Of a stretch of DNA of 26,582 bases, positions 1-10,533 are shown piece after piece. Position 1 is the first letter of the stretch. Each line of letters opens with the position of its first letter. Origin of the DNA: Cylindrodendrum hubeiense (Eukaryota > Ascomycota > Sordariomycetes > Hypocreales > Nectriaceae). Under the pieces are notes generated by a model. That model made no database searches, was not told where the DNA came from, and saw nothing but the letters and a program-made list of their open reading frames with translations. Made by a program: the position numbers and the translations under genes. The stretch spans positions 1 through 26,582 of the forward strand of contig JAANBB010000502.1 in assembly GCA_014621425.1 (NCBI GenBank). Reading direction: 5' to 3'.

Positions 1-755
1 CGAGTGTTTCGAGCTGGCGCTGCATCCCTGGCGGCGTGGCCCGCGGGATACGTCAATCGAGACGCCACCCCGTGCAACCTTTAGCCACCTGCGACCATTA
101 CAGTGCATACGTCGTGTCGTCCCGACGCAACCCACATGCCCTTCAGCGCGTTTGCCCCAAACTCTCTGCTCCATCGCCTTCGCCTCGACATATCCACAAC
201 TCGCCTTTTGGCTCAGATAGAAGGTAGCGATCCGTACCGTGTGCCGAGCAGCCCGTAGTCAAAGCTGTGGGGTATCGTTCGCCTTTCGCGTCCAGCGCAT
301 CGTCGTTTCTTTCCTTCTTTCTTCTCCCGCTTGCTCCGCGTGTCTGGCGGCATATCCCGATCGATCAGCTCACAAGAGCTTGCATTGCGGCGCTCTGGCA
401 TCACAGAGAACAAACCCAGAACGAGACCAAACCCCTCCCTCCTTCATTGTTGCTTTTGTGTCGTGTGGTCGTGTGCGTTTAGCCCTGTGTCTCTCTGCGT
501 GTTGCCAGTGTCTCGGCCGACGTCGACACTCGGTAATTCCGTTCCGACACCACACCCACGCCCAACGGGACGAGACGAGAGCGCTTCGCCTGGCCCCCCC
601 CCTTTGGTTGGGAATTCGCCTTCGCATCTTGTCTCTCCATTATAATTCCTCTTGTTTTGACTCTCTCTCCGACCCCCAACGCCATAGCTAAACAGAATCC
701 CGCCCCAACTAATCCAACCGACACGAAAAAAAAACGACGTCGTCGCTCGTCGCCC

Positions 756-779
756 ATGTCGCTTTCGCCGTCTGCTTGA
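756..779 (+). other. uORF 1, 7 codons plus stop
   Basis: ATG at 756 opens the peptide MSLSPSA and stops with TGA at 777-779. It lies in the inferred leader of the ADF-H gene, about 330 nt before the main start. It could reduce or condition translation of the main ORF if it is in the mRNA. No conservation can be judged here. Confidence 0.35.
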
Positions 780-791
780 CCATCCACATCC

Positions 792-836
792 ATGCCCGCA
801 GCCTTGCCCCTGAAATCTGGTGGTACCGACCAGTGA
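792..836 (+). other. uORF 2, 14 codons plus stop
   Basis: ATG at 792 opens a 14-residue ORF (MPAALPLKSGGTDQ) ending with TGA at 834-836, 13 nt after uORF 1 closes. With uORF 1 it makes a pair of short upstream ORFs in the inferred leader. It is closed long before the main start at 1111. Confidence 0.35.
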
Positions 837-846
837 CCCGCACCAC

Positions 847-884
847 CCACCCGCCTAAATCCACCCGCCTAAACCCACCCGCCT
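847..884. repeat. 14-bp tandem repeat, 2.7 copies
   Basis: The unit CCACCCGCCTAAAT occurs at 847-860, again at 861-874 with one change at the last base, and partially at 875-884. It sits in the inferred leader or promoter of the ADF-H gene. It may be a plain minisatellite. Confidence 0.8.
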
Positions 885-1110
885 GTCCTAATCCTTCGAA
901 TCGAGCCCCCGAATTAAACATCTCCCTGCTGCTGCCCGTCTCTACGTCCCGTCGGCAGCGAGCTTGCGTCGATTTCGGCTTCGATCTCGACTTCGTCACT
1001 CCTTTGAACAACCTTCACCTGGCACCCGGCACAGCGCCTGTGTGCTCGCAGCTTTCTCCCAATACGGCCCACTCGTTTGCCCCCTTGAATCTGGCTGTCA
1101 CGGAGGCGCC

Positions 1111-4100
1111 ATGTCGCTGAATGGGTTGGACGATTCCAAGGTCCAGGAAGCCCACGAGGCCGCCGCCGCCGAACCCGGAGGATGGTATGATACATGCTTG
1201 GTCGCTCTGGTGCCTTGAGTCTTCGCCTTGCTAACCTGTGCGCGTTTGTTGAAACAGGTTCCTTCTGAAATACGCCAGTCGCGATGAGATTGAGTTGCTG
1301 GGCCGTGGCTCCGGCGGCATCGTCGAGGTGCGCACCAAAATCGCCGAGTACGAGGAGACCAGCCCCCTCTACGGCTTTCTGAGGTATCGGAGGAGAAATG
1401 TCTTGATCAAGTACCTGCCCGAGGACTGCTCGCGCCTAATTCAAGGTGCGTATCTACGACTATATTCTCACCCCTTATTCATCTCGAACCAAACTGACCA
1501 ATCCCGTCTTTTCTAGCTCGTGTGGCCGTCCACTTCAACGCCGTCTGCGAGCGATTCTCCCCGTACGACACCACTTTCGACATTACTACCGCCAAGGAGC
1601 TCAAGGATACCAAGCTCTCCGCTGCCTGCTCCTTGCACGCCGCCTCGGGTTCTAACTCGTCCGCTACGAGTTCAATACGTCGCAGGCGCCTAGTCGAAAT
1701 TGCCGAGGAGGAAGAGGAGGAGCAGCAACAACGGGCAAGCAAACGCCAATCCCTTAACCAGGATGGCGGCAACGATGAGCCTCCGCAGACTCCGAAGTCG
1801 GACAATGACCCAGCTTCACCTACCGACCAGGTCACTCTCAACTCGGAACTCGCTTCATCCCCCGAGGAGAGGAAGTTCGCTGCCTCTTCCACCTCCGAGG
1901 TGCCCAACTTCGTCGGCGTCGACGAAACACCTGGATCAGAGGACATATCTGGTGAAGGCGCCCCGCGAATGTCGTCCCAGTCCGGCCGAGCCGATTATCT
2001 CAACTACAACCCTTACAGTTATGGGAAGCCGAAAGTGAAACTTGCGCCCCGCCCCTCGCTCGAGACGGGTGGTAGACCTCGCACGGCGGGAGGATTCCGA
2101 CCTGTTTCTCAGATGCCCGCTGGCTTCAAGCTGTTTGGCAAGGGCTCGAAAAAGGGCAAGAAAGATGATGGCACCTCGGCCGAAGACGAGCTTGCCGAAA
2201 GTGGCTTTGCTGCCAACACGCTTTCCATTCCCGAAGAGGAGAGCCTTGCGCAACCTGACGTTGCGCGACCATCTACGAGCTCGGGCGTGTCAATGGCCCC
2301 ATCCGTTGTGCCTACGCCACCGGCAAAGTCGGTTATGTCACCAGAGAAGGCCAGGCTAATGAAGGCTATGAAACTTCGCGAGAAGAAGAAGAAGAAGAAG
2401 AACATGACTATCAACCCTACGGATGCACCAGGCCCTGAGATCGACTCACCCGCGCCTAGCGTGGAGACAATAGGAGACAAATCCATAGAGGATGAGGAAT
2501 TGGAGACTCAGCCATCAATGTCCAATGCGGATTCAGCAATTGGTCTCGACGCTTCTTCCGCTTCCATGACCACGGACCAGGCCTCCGAGTTGACACAGTC
2601 CGATTCGCACCCCGCCAGTCCCGTCATCGCTTCTTCAGAACCCGACCATTCCACTAAGGCATCGTCACTATCAGAGTCTACGGATGAAACCGTCCAGGCC
2701 AAGAGTGATGACATACCCGATGATGAGGATGTGCTTGACGTCGCTAAGCCTACAGAAGAATCCAAGGAAGACGATGAGACACCATCGACTGCCATTGAGA
2801 GCACTCCTGACGCCACTGAGGCCCCTGCAGCTGAGACGACTATTGAGCAGACTGTTGTAGAGGAGTCAGCTCCCGCAGAAACGGTGGAGACTCCTGCAAC
2901 TACCGAGCTCGAGGCGGCGCCTCAAACCGATGCCCAACCTACCGAGGAGGAGCCAGCGGTAAAGCCCGAGGAGTTAGTCACTGCACCAATTGGTGAGACA
3001 GATGACATTCCTGCGCCGCCAACATCCGCTCCAGAGGCATTGTCGAGCAGCAATGCACCCGAAACACATCAAATTCCAGACGCGACAGAGACAAAGGAGG
3101 GGGAAGTCGCGGACGCGGACGCGAGCGCGATTGTAGTAAATAAGGATGACGAGAACCTCTCACCCAAAGCCCCCGCGTTGGCGATTCCCAAGTCTAAATT
3201 CTCTTCTCAGAACCTGCGCTCCGAGGCTCAAAGTCCCTCGGTGCCGACTATCAACTCACCTGACGAGAGAAGCATTGAAGAGGAGAACCCCGCCGTCTTC
3301 ACCGAGGAAGGCGACGACAAAGACGCAAAGGCAGACAGCACGACAGAATCTAAACCGAAGCGCAAGTTCTTTGTTGAGCCCATCCGAACCGACTTTACCG
3401 AAGCCCGCCCAGAATCGCAGCTGGGATTGCATCTGTCCGACGACGAGTTGGATGAACTGCACAGCGCAACTTTCCAAGAAGCAAGACCGATGCTCGTCTC
3501 CAAGAGCCCCGTCACTCCGGTGTTCCCGAGCCCTACTAAGGGTGGGCCTTCACCTCACACCGTCCGGACGGTGTCGAACCCGGTTCGTGGAACCTTCCTG
3601 GCCCCCGGCGATGTTAGCCAGAGCTCAGCGCGATCCGTCAGCTCAGGCGGCGCTGCGTTCCTGCACAAGGTCGCTCAGCAGCCGGTAGGTCCCAACCTCT
3701 CTAAGAGGTCTAACGTGGGATCAAGCATTTCTCAGCGTATCAAGGCTTTGGAGAAGCTGTCGGCTACTTCGGGCAACGAAGTTGCGCCTCCTAGAGGTGT
3801 GAGCCGGGAGCGTCCGTCTTCGACCTTCTTTTCAGTCAGAAAGGGTCGGGAGACATCGAGATCGCCATCACTGGCTGATAGAAACAACTCGTTTTCCCGA
3901 CCGGCTGTCCGAACACCGCCCTCGAGATCTGGCTCTAGGGATGAGTCCCCTGAGACAACCCGGCGGCCGCGACGCGACCGCTCTGCCTCCGTGGCAAGCA
4001 GACTTTCCATGTTTGAGGCCCCAAGTGATGGAAACTCGAACTCGCACTCGCCTGGTAGCACCCCTCGTGGCCGTCCAGAGTCTATCTCAGTAACGGCCAA

Positions 4101-5116
4101 GATTATCCGGGACCCGAACGCAGCGAGGACGTTTGAGCCTCCAAAGGACCTATCGGAGTTTAACCACCTCGAACTCAAACAATCGCCTCTGCTGGTCGAT
4201 CACTACAAGGCGGCGCCAGTATGGACACCAGCCACTCTAGATCACAAAGACACCATCCAGGAGCGCCGCATGTCCAAGGAGTCACGAGCCAGCCAGGACA
4301 CCAAGTCGCGGCGGTCCTCACTCACCGTCGTCAAGGACTTCATCAAGGAGCGCCGCAAGTCGGTGACATCCATCACATCGGACGCCTTTGGCCACGGTGG
4401 TTCGCGATCTCCCACACGACCGCCGTCGACTCACCAAAACGGTAGCTCCATAACCCAGCGCCTCTCCATCAGCAGCCGCCGCTCGTCTTTTAACCGAGAC
4501 CGTGAGAGCGTGTTGTCCCCGACACCCACTGAGGGTTCTGGCTCCGGTGACGATTCTAAGTCAACTACTAGCGATAAGAAGAAGTCGCGCGCCGGCCGCT
4601 TCATGCGTCGCCTGTCGTCGCTCTCCGGATCCCGGGGCAAGATCTCAATGCCGCCTGGCATCTCACCCACCGTGGCCGAGGAGGACCTGGAGCCTATCCG
4701 ACCCGCGACCACCGGTTCGCCGTCCATCGCCTCGTACATGGGCGACGTTAACGTTCAGTTCCCCGACAACCTGCTCTGGAAGCGACGCAACCTGTGCCTC
4801 GACACCCAGGGCTATCTAATCTTCAGCGCCCTCCCTGGCCAGAGCGGCCGTGCCGCCCAGGGTACCAAGCGTTACCACATGAGCGAGTTCCGCCAGCCAT
4901 ACATTCCCGACGTCGATGTCCAGGAGCTGCCCAACAGCGTTGTTCTTGATTTCATGGAGGGCAGTGGTCTTCAGGTTGCTTGTGAGGATCGTTCGGGCCA
5001 GATGAGCGTTTTGCAGAGTGAGTAGACTCTCTGCTCCTGCGAATAACAGATGACTAACATATTGTGTAGCCGTGCAAGATGCCCACCGCAAGTATGCCAC
5101 GAGCTTCGGACAGTGA
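1111..5116 (+). CDS. ADF-H (cofilin-type) domain protein with long disordered region and C-terminal PH-like module
   Basis: Four exons: 1111-1184, 1258-1445, 1517-5017 and 5070-5116, encoding 1269 residues. Introns are 73, 71 and 52 nt with GTATGA/CAG, GTGCGT/TAG and GTGAGT/TAG ends; the last has a TGACTAAC branch site. The start has G at -3. Residues about 20-131 fit an actin-depolymerising-factor homology domain: WFLLKY, a Gly-rich turn (RGSGG), YGFLRY, NVLIKYLPED, then the ARVAVHF helix and an FDITTAKEL end. Residues about 135-1150 are low-complexity: an acidic run, a basic helix with six lysines (377-382), a Glu/Thr/Pro-rich acidic part (about 430-660) and a basic Arg/Ser-rich part (about 850-1120). 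Residues about 1163-1269 look globular and beta-rich (LLWKRRNLCLDTQGYLIF, then a final helix ending SFGQ), perhaps PH-like. By family the protein should bind actin in the cytoplasm or cortex; the scaffold role is inference. Similar fungal proteins are sometimes labelled GPI-anchored glycoproteins, but no signal peptide is visible here. Confidence 0.88.
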
Positions 5117-6000
5117 AGCGTTCTTTAGAGTCCATCCTCAACCACTGATACCAACCACTATTACTATAGAGTCCCAGCGACTCCCAGCCACACTCGTTCT
5201 TGAGCAATGGCCCACCCTGGAAGCAATCTACAAAGACGGCTAGAATCCTATGTCACATTTGATTGGGTAGAAGCAGTTATTCTTCTCCCTATCCACCCGA
5301 CTTATCGACTCTTGAATACACATCAGCGCTAATGCCTTACGACGTCACCTTCTCGCTTTCGCATCTCTGCCAGCTCCGCTGGATGTTTGGGGATGTGTGT
5401 GTTGCTACCTCGTCCCTTAAGTTGAACAAGACGATGTTGAAGAACACCTTGCCAGCCTACCAACGGAGACCACAATACTCCCCCTTTTCTCTTTGCAACC
5501 TACTAAAATGCGCGCCGACGACGCTGTTCCCTAACATTTTACCTCCATTCTCACCACCTCATTTCACTCACACAAAACACACACTTTTTGTTTCCCTTAA
5601 CTCTATACGCATGATACCACACCGTTCTTCACAGATCTCTCCGCCGTCTTGGCTCACTCATTGAAGCAAAAACCCTGTTGCAATTCTTTTTGAACACCAC
5701 AATCTCATATCATTATTTTCTTTTCCTGTGATATTATAGTTTATTTCTGGCTTTTCTTTTCTCATCTCACAGCGCAAAAAGATGAGCGGGTTAGCGTGTT
5801 ATGGCAAATGGCAAATGGCTTGATAGGAAGGGCGGGGATGTTGGATACTTGTGCCTGATTTTTGCTCTTGTAGTTTGCGCTAGTTGTTGGGGCTTTGTAT
5901 ATCAAGAGAGAGGGGAAGGAGAAGGAGGGAGGGTAGAGTTAATGAGGATCAGGTCAAAAGACGATTTGCTGAGGACTGAAATTGTGACATGCGTGTGATG
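5117..6000. other. 3' flank of the ADF-H gene, no gene seen
   Basis: After the stop at 5116 the sequence becomes AT- and CT-rich. A pyrimidine-rich stretch runs about 5480-5770. The open frame at 5263-5664 is low-complexity and unlike a folded protein, so I read this as 3' UTR and spacer. Several poly(A)-signal-like A/T tracts are present, but none can be fixed as the cleavage site. Confidence 0.5.
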
Positions 6001-7250
6001 CGATGTGATGCAGTTTACCTATAATTGCTGTGATAGAATGAAAGGTGATGTGGAATGAGAAGAGAAGAAGAGTCTAGTAGTCTATTTCCACCAAGCAAGG
6101 TGCCACATCACTCCACTGTATTGTACAATTCGGTTTCAGAGGACAATGCATAACCATCGCATAGAAGCGTTGTGATCATCAATGTTTTCAATGGTCAGGA
6201 GAAATTGGGGTGTGCCACTCCGAGGTATCGTACCAGATTCATATTTCAGAGAGCTACCACTGAAGAGGCATATCATTAGAACTGATCTGCTTGATTGATC
6301 AAACAGTGCCGAGTCACAAAAAAAACTTGTAACTAGCTATTCTCCTGTACCTCGCCACAGACTGGGGTTCGCTCCAATGTCCTGGCGACTGTGGAACGCT
6401 GCGGCAGCAAGACTAGGGAGGCTGTTACGATCGTGTTAACATCGGTATCATTTACGATAAGCAGATGTGAGATTCCCTTGTTTTCAGCCTTGATGGCAAT
6501 TATAAAAGCAGTGTTGCTGTTAACCTTGCTAAATCCCAGACTTATTTCGGTATCAAACCTGCTTGCTCATGTGTATCGTAGACGTGGTCTAGAGTCACCG
6601 CAAATACCATTTATCCCCATTTTGTGGTTGTCAATTAGTATTCCGGGTTCTTTCTTAACCATCCAAACCTCTCAAAATGTGCCTGGTTGGCCTGGTTGCT
6701 CTTGTAACTACCTAGGACCTCGGTGGATCATAGCCTGCCGAGTCACATGGCGTCACTTCGAGCTAGATTTGAATCAGACATAGGTCAAATTATAAATATT
6801 CCTCAGATTATCAACTATAACTTAAATTCGTCTCATATTCATGACATCAATCCCCAAGGCTGAGGCCTCATAGCTAAAGCCTGTTAATTCTTTTTGTTGA
6901 AAATCCACTTAACTCCATCCCGCTTTAGATATATGAGCTTGACCTGTTGTTTCCGGTTGGCCAACGACTTGTTCTGGGTGGTAATTGCCTACGTGCTGCC
7001 AGAATACTGTACTGGCTGCACCACAAAGATTGCGTTGTAGAGGTGTGCCTATGTCCAGTGGTTCAACATGGACAACAGACGTCGAAGATATCCCTGACCT
7101 AGCTGTGTCTAGCTTGCTCTCACATCCACGCAATCCAGGGCTGTTCACCAGCAACATCAGGAAGTTGCTGATTTTGTGGGTGGCCGCCTTGTGGTGGAGC
7201 AGTGTTCCGGGGTTTAACTATTCTGCCATGGTGGAGCAGGTCAACATAGA
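6001..7250. other. AT-rich, gene-poor island
   Basis: This stretch is clearly richer in A and T than the flanking genes, strongest at about 6780-6900, where CpG is nearly absent. Open frames exist (for example from an ATG at 6493, 97 codons on +), but they show no domain and no convincing splice structure. The texture could fit an old repeat altered by repeat-induced point mutation or simply an AT-rich spacer. No terminal repeats or transposase motifs are seen. Confidence 0.4.
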
Positions 7251-7264
7251 GTCTCTTAAGACAG

Positions 7265-7690
7265 TTGAGAACAGTTTACCAACCTCTCGAACCCATTCCG
7301 CAAAGGAGCACTCCGGTCGCTTCAAACACAATCACTCCTGTGCATCGTCTCGCCACTCTCCACGATGCCGTGCGAGCAGCTGCGGTGGAGGGGTCTTGCG
7401 GAGTTCAAGGGCGTAATCGAGGCGGCGTATTCGGCACTGGGGACGGAGCGTGGGAAGGGGCCGACGATGGGGCGGGGGAGCATGAGGGCGCAGTATTTTG
7501 AGGGAGAGGTTGGACGGGGATGTTGGATTATCGCGCTGTAGAGGTGTGAGCATCATGTCGGCGTTGGTGGTGGTGAAGCAGTCTTGTTACGTCTTGCGGA
7601 TATGAATGATACTGAGTATGGAAGAGAGGATATGTGCAACTACTGCTGCTGCTACGTATTGAATACTAAGAATATTTGACTTCTTGGCCC
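7265..7690 (+). pseudogene. possible decayed coding fragment
   Basis: A coding-like texture changes frame here. One frame reads LATLHDAVRAAAVEG at about 7340-7390. A second frame has an ATG at 7365 and reads WRGLAEFKGVIEAAYSALG before a TAG at 7539-7541, then stays open for roughly 45 further codons. Two overlapping frames with protein-like composition and an internal stop suggest a gene remnant with a frameshift. I do not recognise a family. A chance open stretch in GC-rich DNA is a real alternative. Confidence 0.2.
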
Positions 7691-8454
7691 CCATTTCCTG
7701 TTAAAATACAATGGGCTGATCCCACCCCTCTCCGGGGCCCTCCGAAATCGTGAATGCCGGGCCGGTCACGACGGACGGACGAACGGGGCAACGGTGGGCG
7801 GTCCGGAGTACAGTAGAAAGCGGGGCCTGCCGCACAACCTCCGGACCACCCACAACCATGTGCCACGCAATGGACCCAGGCATGTCGAGCATCATCGGTA
7901 CCTACAGTGCCGCATCTGCCAGGTTAGGTCCAGGGTTCGTACGGCTTGGGTTCGTCAGCAGCGGGCATTTCGGCAATGCACACTAATTTATCCTGGCACG
8001 AGGGTGTGGAGGAGAGCACGTAGCAGAGAGGGGTTGGCTGGTTGGTTTCTGGGATATCTGCGCAGGTTTTTCTTATTTGTTTCGTGTTGTTTCCTGACTT
8101 GCGGCCGCAATGATGGCCGGGTGTTACGTACGAGAGTGATATGAGTGGACTGGGGGCTCCGGGGGCTCTGGGAGCTCCGGAGACTTAGACGGGGCCATTC
8201 GCCAATGGATGGGTGTCGATACTGGGGATGGGATGCTGGCTGGGGTTGGGTGGGTGCGGCTGGCTTGGCGTCTCGCAGGATGAATACCGACATACGGCCA
8301 TGCGCCTCTATCTCTGTCGGTATCCCAATGTGCGTCTGACTTATCTGTATCACAACTTGCTATCTCCGGGCCGGGACCGGGACCGGGATGGGGCAGTGAC
8401 GGGGGAGGAGGGAGGGAGGAGAGAGATCGGGAACGGGTGGTGCGTGTGGTTTGT

Positions 8455-8525
8455 GCAACGAGGGTGCGTTATGTATGGTGCGTGTGTATTGTATGTGTGC
8501 GTGTGCGCATGTGTGCGTGAGGGTG
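8455..8525. repeat. GT/GC-rich microsatellite
   Basis: An imperfect alternating purine-pyrimidine tract built on TGTGTGCG-type units. Such tracts can adopt Z-DNA and vary in length between strains. No gene is attached to it. Confidence 0.7.
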
Positions 8526-9517
8526 CATGTTGGTGGTACGGTAGGCAGGTTGCCAAGTTCCATGAGGCGAATCAACTGCACGCTCTCGCTCCGGTAGACG
8601 AATAACGAGACAACACCATCTAGGCACCCGGGTGTAAAAATACGGGATATGGATGCGTGGGGTTGCGTCTCCGTATTTTCCCCAGAGTTGGGATAGTGAC
8701 GGGAGATAATTGGGCGCTGGGACTAAGGTACGTGCGTCGTCAGTTCATCGACAGTGACGTTGGTGTTGGAATGAGCGGAGGATTGGGTCAATTGGTGTGG
8801 AAGCACAGACTTTCCCCAGAGAAAGGGAGTCATTGTACGTAATTCAGGAGGCTCGGGAACCGGGGAGGGAGGTGAGGCGTCTGTAACGTGACCTACGCCG
8901 CTTGGGTGGCGATTGGTTCGCTAAAACAGGCAAGCCGAGGAGGAGAATGCATTTTCACTTGTTACGGGGTCTGCCCGTATGAAGGAAGCGGGCTTGTTGC
9001 GGATGATGCGGGTGTGTGAAGGGGCTTTGGCGACGGGATGGGATCGTGGCGATAGCGCGGGGAGAGGAGGGGAGAGGAGGGGGAAGGGGTTTCGGCTGTG
9101 TGTGTGATTGGGCGGTTGGGTGGTGGTTGGGTGGCTGCGTGGTTGTGGTAGTTGTGGTAGTTGGTGGCGGCCGAGACGACGGCAGGGCATCAGTGGAGGC
9201 TCAGCAGGAAATGACTGGAAAGATCAAGTGACTGCCGGTGACTGAAACTGCCATTGAAGCAATCTCGGGTTTGGTTGGACGCTGGGAGGCAAGATACGGG
9301 CCGTGTTCGACAAACGGCCGCCAGTGACGTTGATATCTGGCCGTGTTTGAGCACCCTTGTGATCGCTGGAAGCTCAGACGACACGGCCAGGAGCAAGGTC
9401 ACGGTCCGAAGCCAGCAGCAGCTTGGGGGGCGCATGTGGGTGTGCGTGTGCGTGTGCAGCTGGTGAGATGGGTGAGATGTGGATGCAGATGCTGCACACG
9501 GGCTGACATTGCGAGAT

Positions 9518-9545
9518 GCGATTGCGATTGCGATTCGATTGCGAT
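9518..9545. repeat. GCGATT hexamer repeat
   Basis: About four to five copies of GCGATT, with one shifted unit, lie in the intergenic region. It is a plain microsatellite by appearance. Confidence 0.75.
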
Positions 9546-9589
9546 GAATTGCGCTGGCAGCCATGCCTTGGGTCGTGGTCAACAGGTGC

Positions 9590-9621
9590 CATCCCAGCAT
9601 CCCAGCATCCCGCCATCCCAG
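9590..9621. repeat. CATCCCAG octamer, four copies
   Basis: CATCCCAG is present at 9590-9597, 9598-9605 and 9614-9621, with a two-base variant at 9606-9613. Intergenic tandem repeat with no evident function. Confidence 0.8.
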
Positions 9622-10533
9622 CAAAGCGACGCCACGACTTTGTGCCAGTTCGGCACGGGACCAGCGCTGGATGCAAGTATTGAGCTTTGTTGCGCTGTGG
9701 GTGTGTAGACAGCCAGGTGTGCCTCCCGTGCCATCCGGGCGTTGTGTTCTATCAGAAAGCAACCCTTCTCTTGGGGTTCCAATTGGAACACCCAGGATCC
9801 CGGCACCCCTCTCATGGCCTTTGCTTCGATCGTCTGCAGAATGTCATCCAAGGCTGGCCAACAACAACGCAGCCCGCCCCTCCCACCTCGACACCTTGAC
9901 ACACCTTTTTTTCTTTTTCCTTGTCTGCTTTGTCCGTCCCGAGATTCAGTTTCCCCTCCATTCGTATCGATCAAGGTGCCAATGGGACGTCCCATCACAA
10001 TCTGCACCACAAGCACGCCGTAGTTACATGTAATTTACCTAATACAGCAAGTATGTACATACTGTACACGTCGTCCATTGCTGTAGTCTTGCATTGGTAG
10101 CCCTGGCCCTTGGTTCTGGCTGTTTAGCCGCAGTAGGGAGGTCCCTTGGTCTAGCGCAACAGCACCATGCCTGTTCGCCTCTACGCCCTGCATCGTCTCC
10201 ATGTTTATGTGACGCCGCCGTGTCTTGGTCGGGTCAGGGCCGGTAGGGAGTTCCGCTCCCCTCACTATCTGCGCTCTGGGGGGCTCTGGGGGGCCTCGGC
10301 CTTGTCTTAGCTCTTGGACGTCAAGCCTAGGAAGGCTGGGGAAGGCGTGCCCGCGGGTGGTCGTACCACAACGTGTGGCGTCAGAAGCAAAAAAATTGAA
10401 AGAGAGAAGCAAAAGGAGAGAAGCGGAGAGAAGATGGAAATAGCACAAAGGACAGACTATGAGGGAAAATGATGACCTCGAGGCAGAAACAAGGCTAGCC
10501 CCAGGCACGCATCAACCTGTGAGATGCGTATCC

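Larger units (their letters stand above)
1..1110 (+). promoter_or_regulatory. promoter and 5' leader of the ADF-H gene
   Basis: No credible coding region is seen before the ATG at 1111. A TATAAT-like box lies at 641-646 and is followed by a pyrimidine-rich stretch (about 647-690), the usual look of a filamentous-fungal core promoter. If transcription starts near 690, the leader is about 420 nt and carries two short upstream ORFs (756-779 and 792-836) and a 14-bp tandem repeat (847-884). The stretch before 600 is CT-rich with no motif I can assign. The start site is inferred, not seen. Confidence 0.45.
7700..10533. other. long intergenic region rich in simple repeats
   Basis: No gene is supported on either strand. 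Open frames here are made of low-complexity residues and often begin with non-ATG codons. The region holds G-rich runs (8150-8180, 8360-8420), GT/GC alternations (8455-8525, 9425-9462), GGA and GGT runs (9050-9170), GATTGC repeats (9518-9545) and CATCCCAG repeats (9590-9621). It probably includes distal promoter sequence for the transcription factor gene at 11584. Confidence 0.5.

Noticed and set aside
239..850. Overlapping open frames on both strands before the first gene
   Set aside because: They are Ser/Arg/Cys-rich, overlap one another and have no domain; the stretch fits a CT-rich promoter.
3146..3688. 180-codon ORF in another frame inside the ADF-H gene
   Set aside because: It lies wholly within the long exon, and its composition is that of a shifted frame of low-complexity coding DNA.
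6391..6783. 130-codon hydrophobic ORF in the AT-rich island
   Set aside because: It begins with a non-ATG codon; from its inner ATG (6493) no family, splice pattern or leader is evident.
9190..9762. 190-codon minus-strand ORF
   Set aside because: It starts with a non-ATG codon or internal Met and is built from repeat-derived His/Thr and Ser/Ala runs.
10035..10508. 157-codon minus-strand ORF with a Leu-rich start resembling a signal peptide
   Set aside because: The first codon is GTG, and the hydrophobic part is the complement of an A-rich tract; nothing supports expression.
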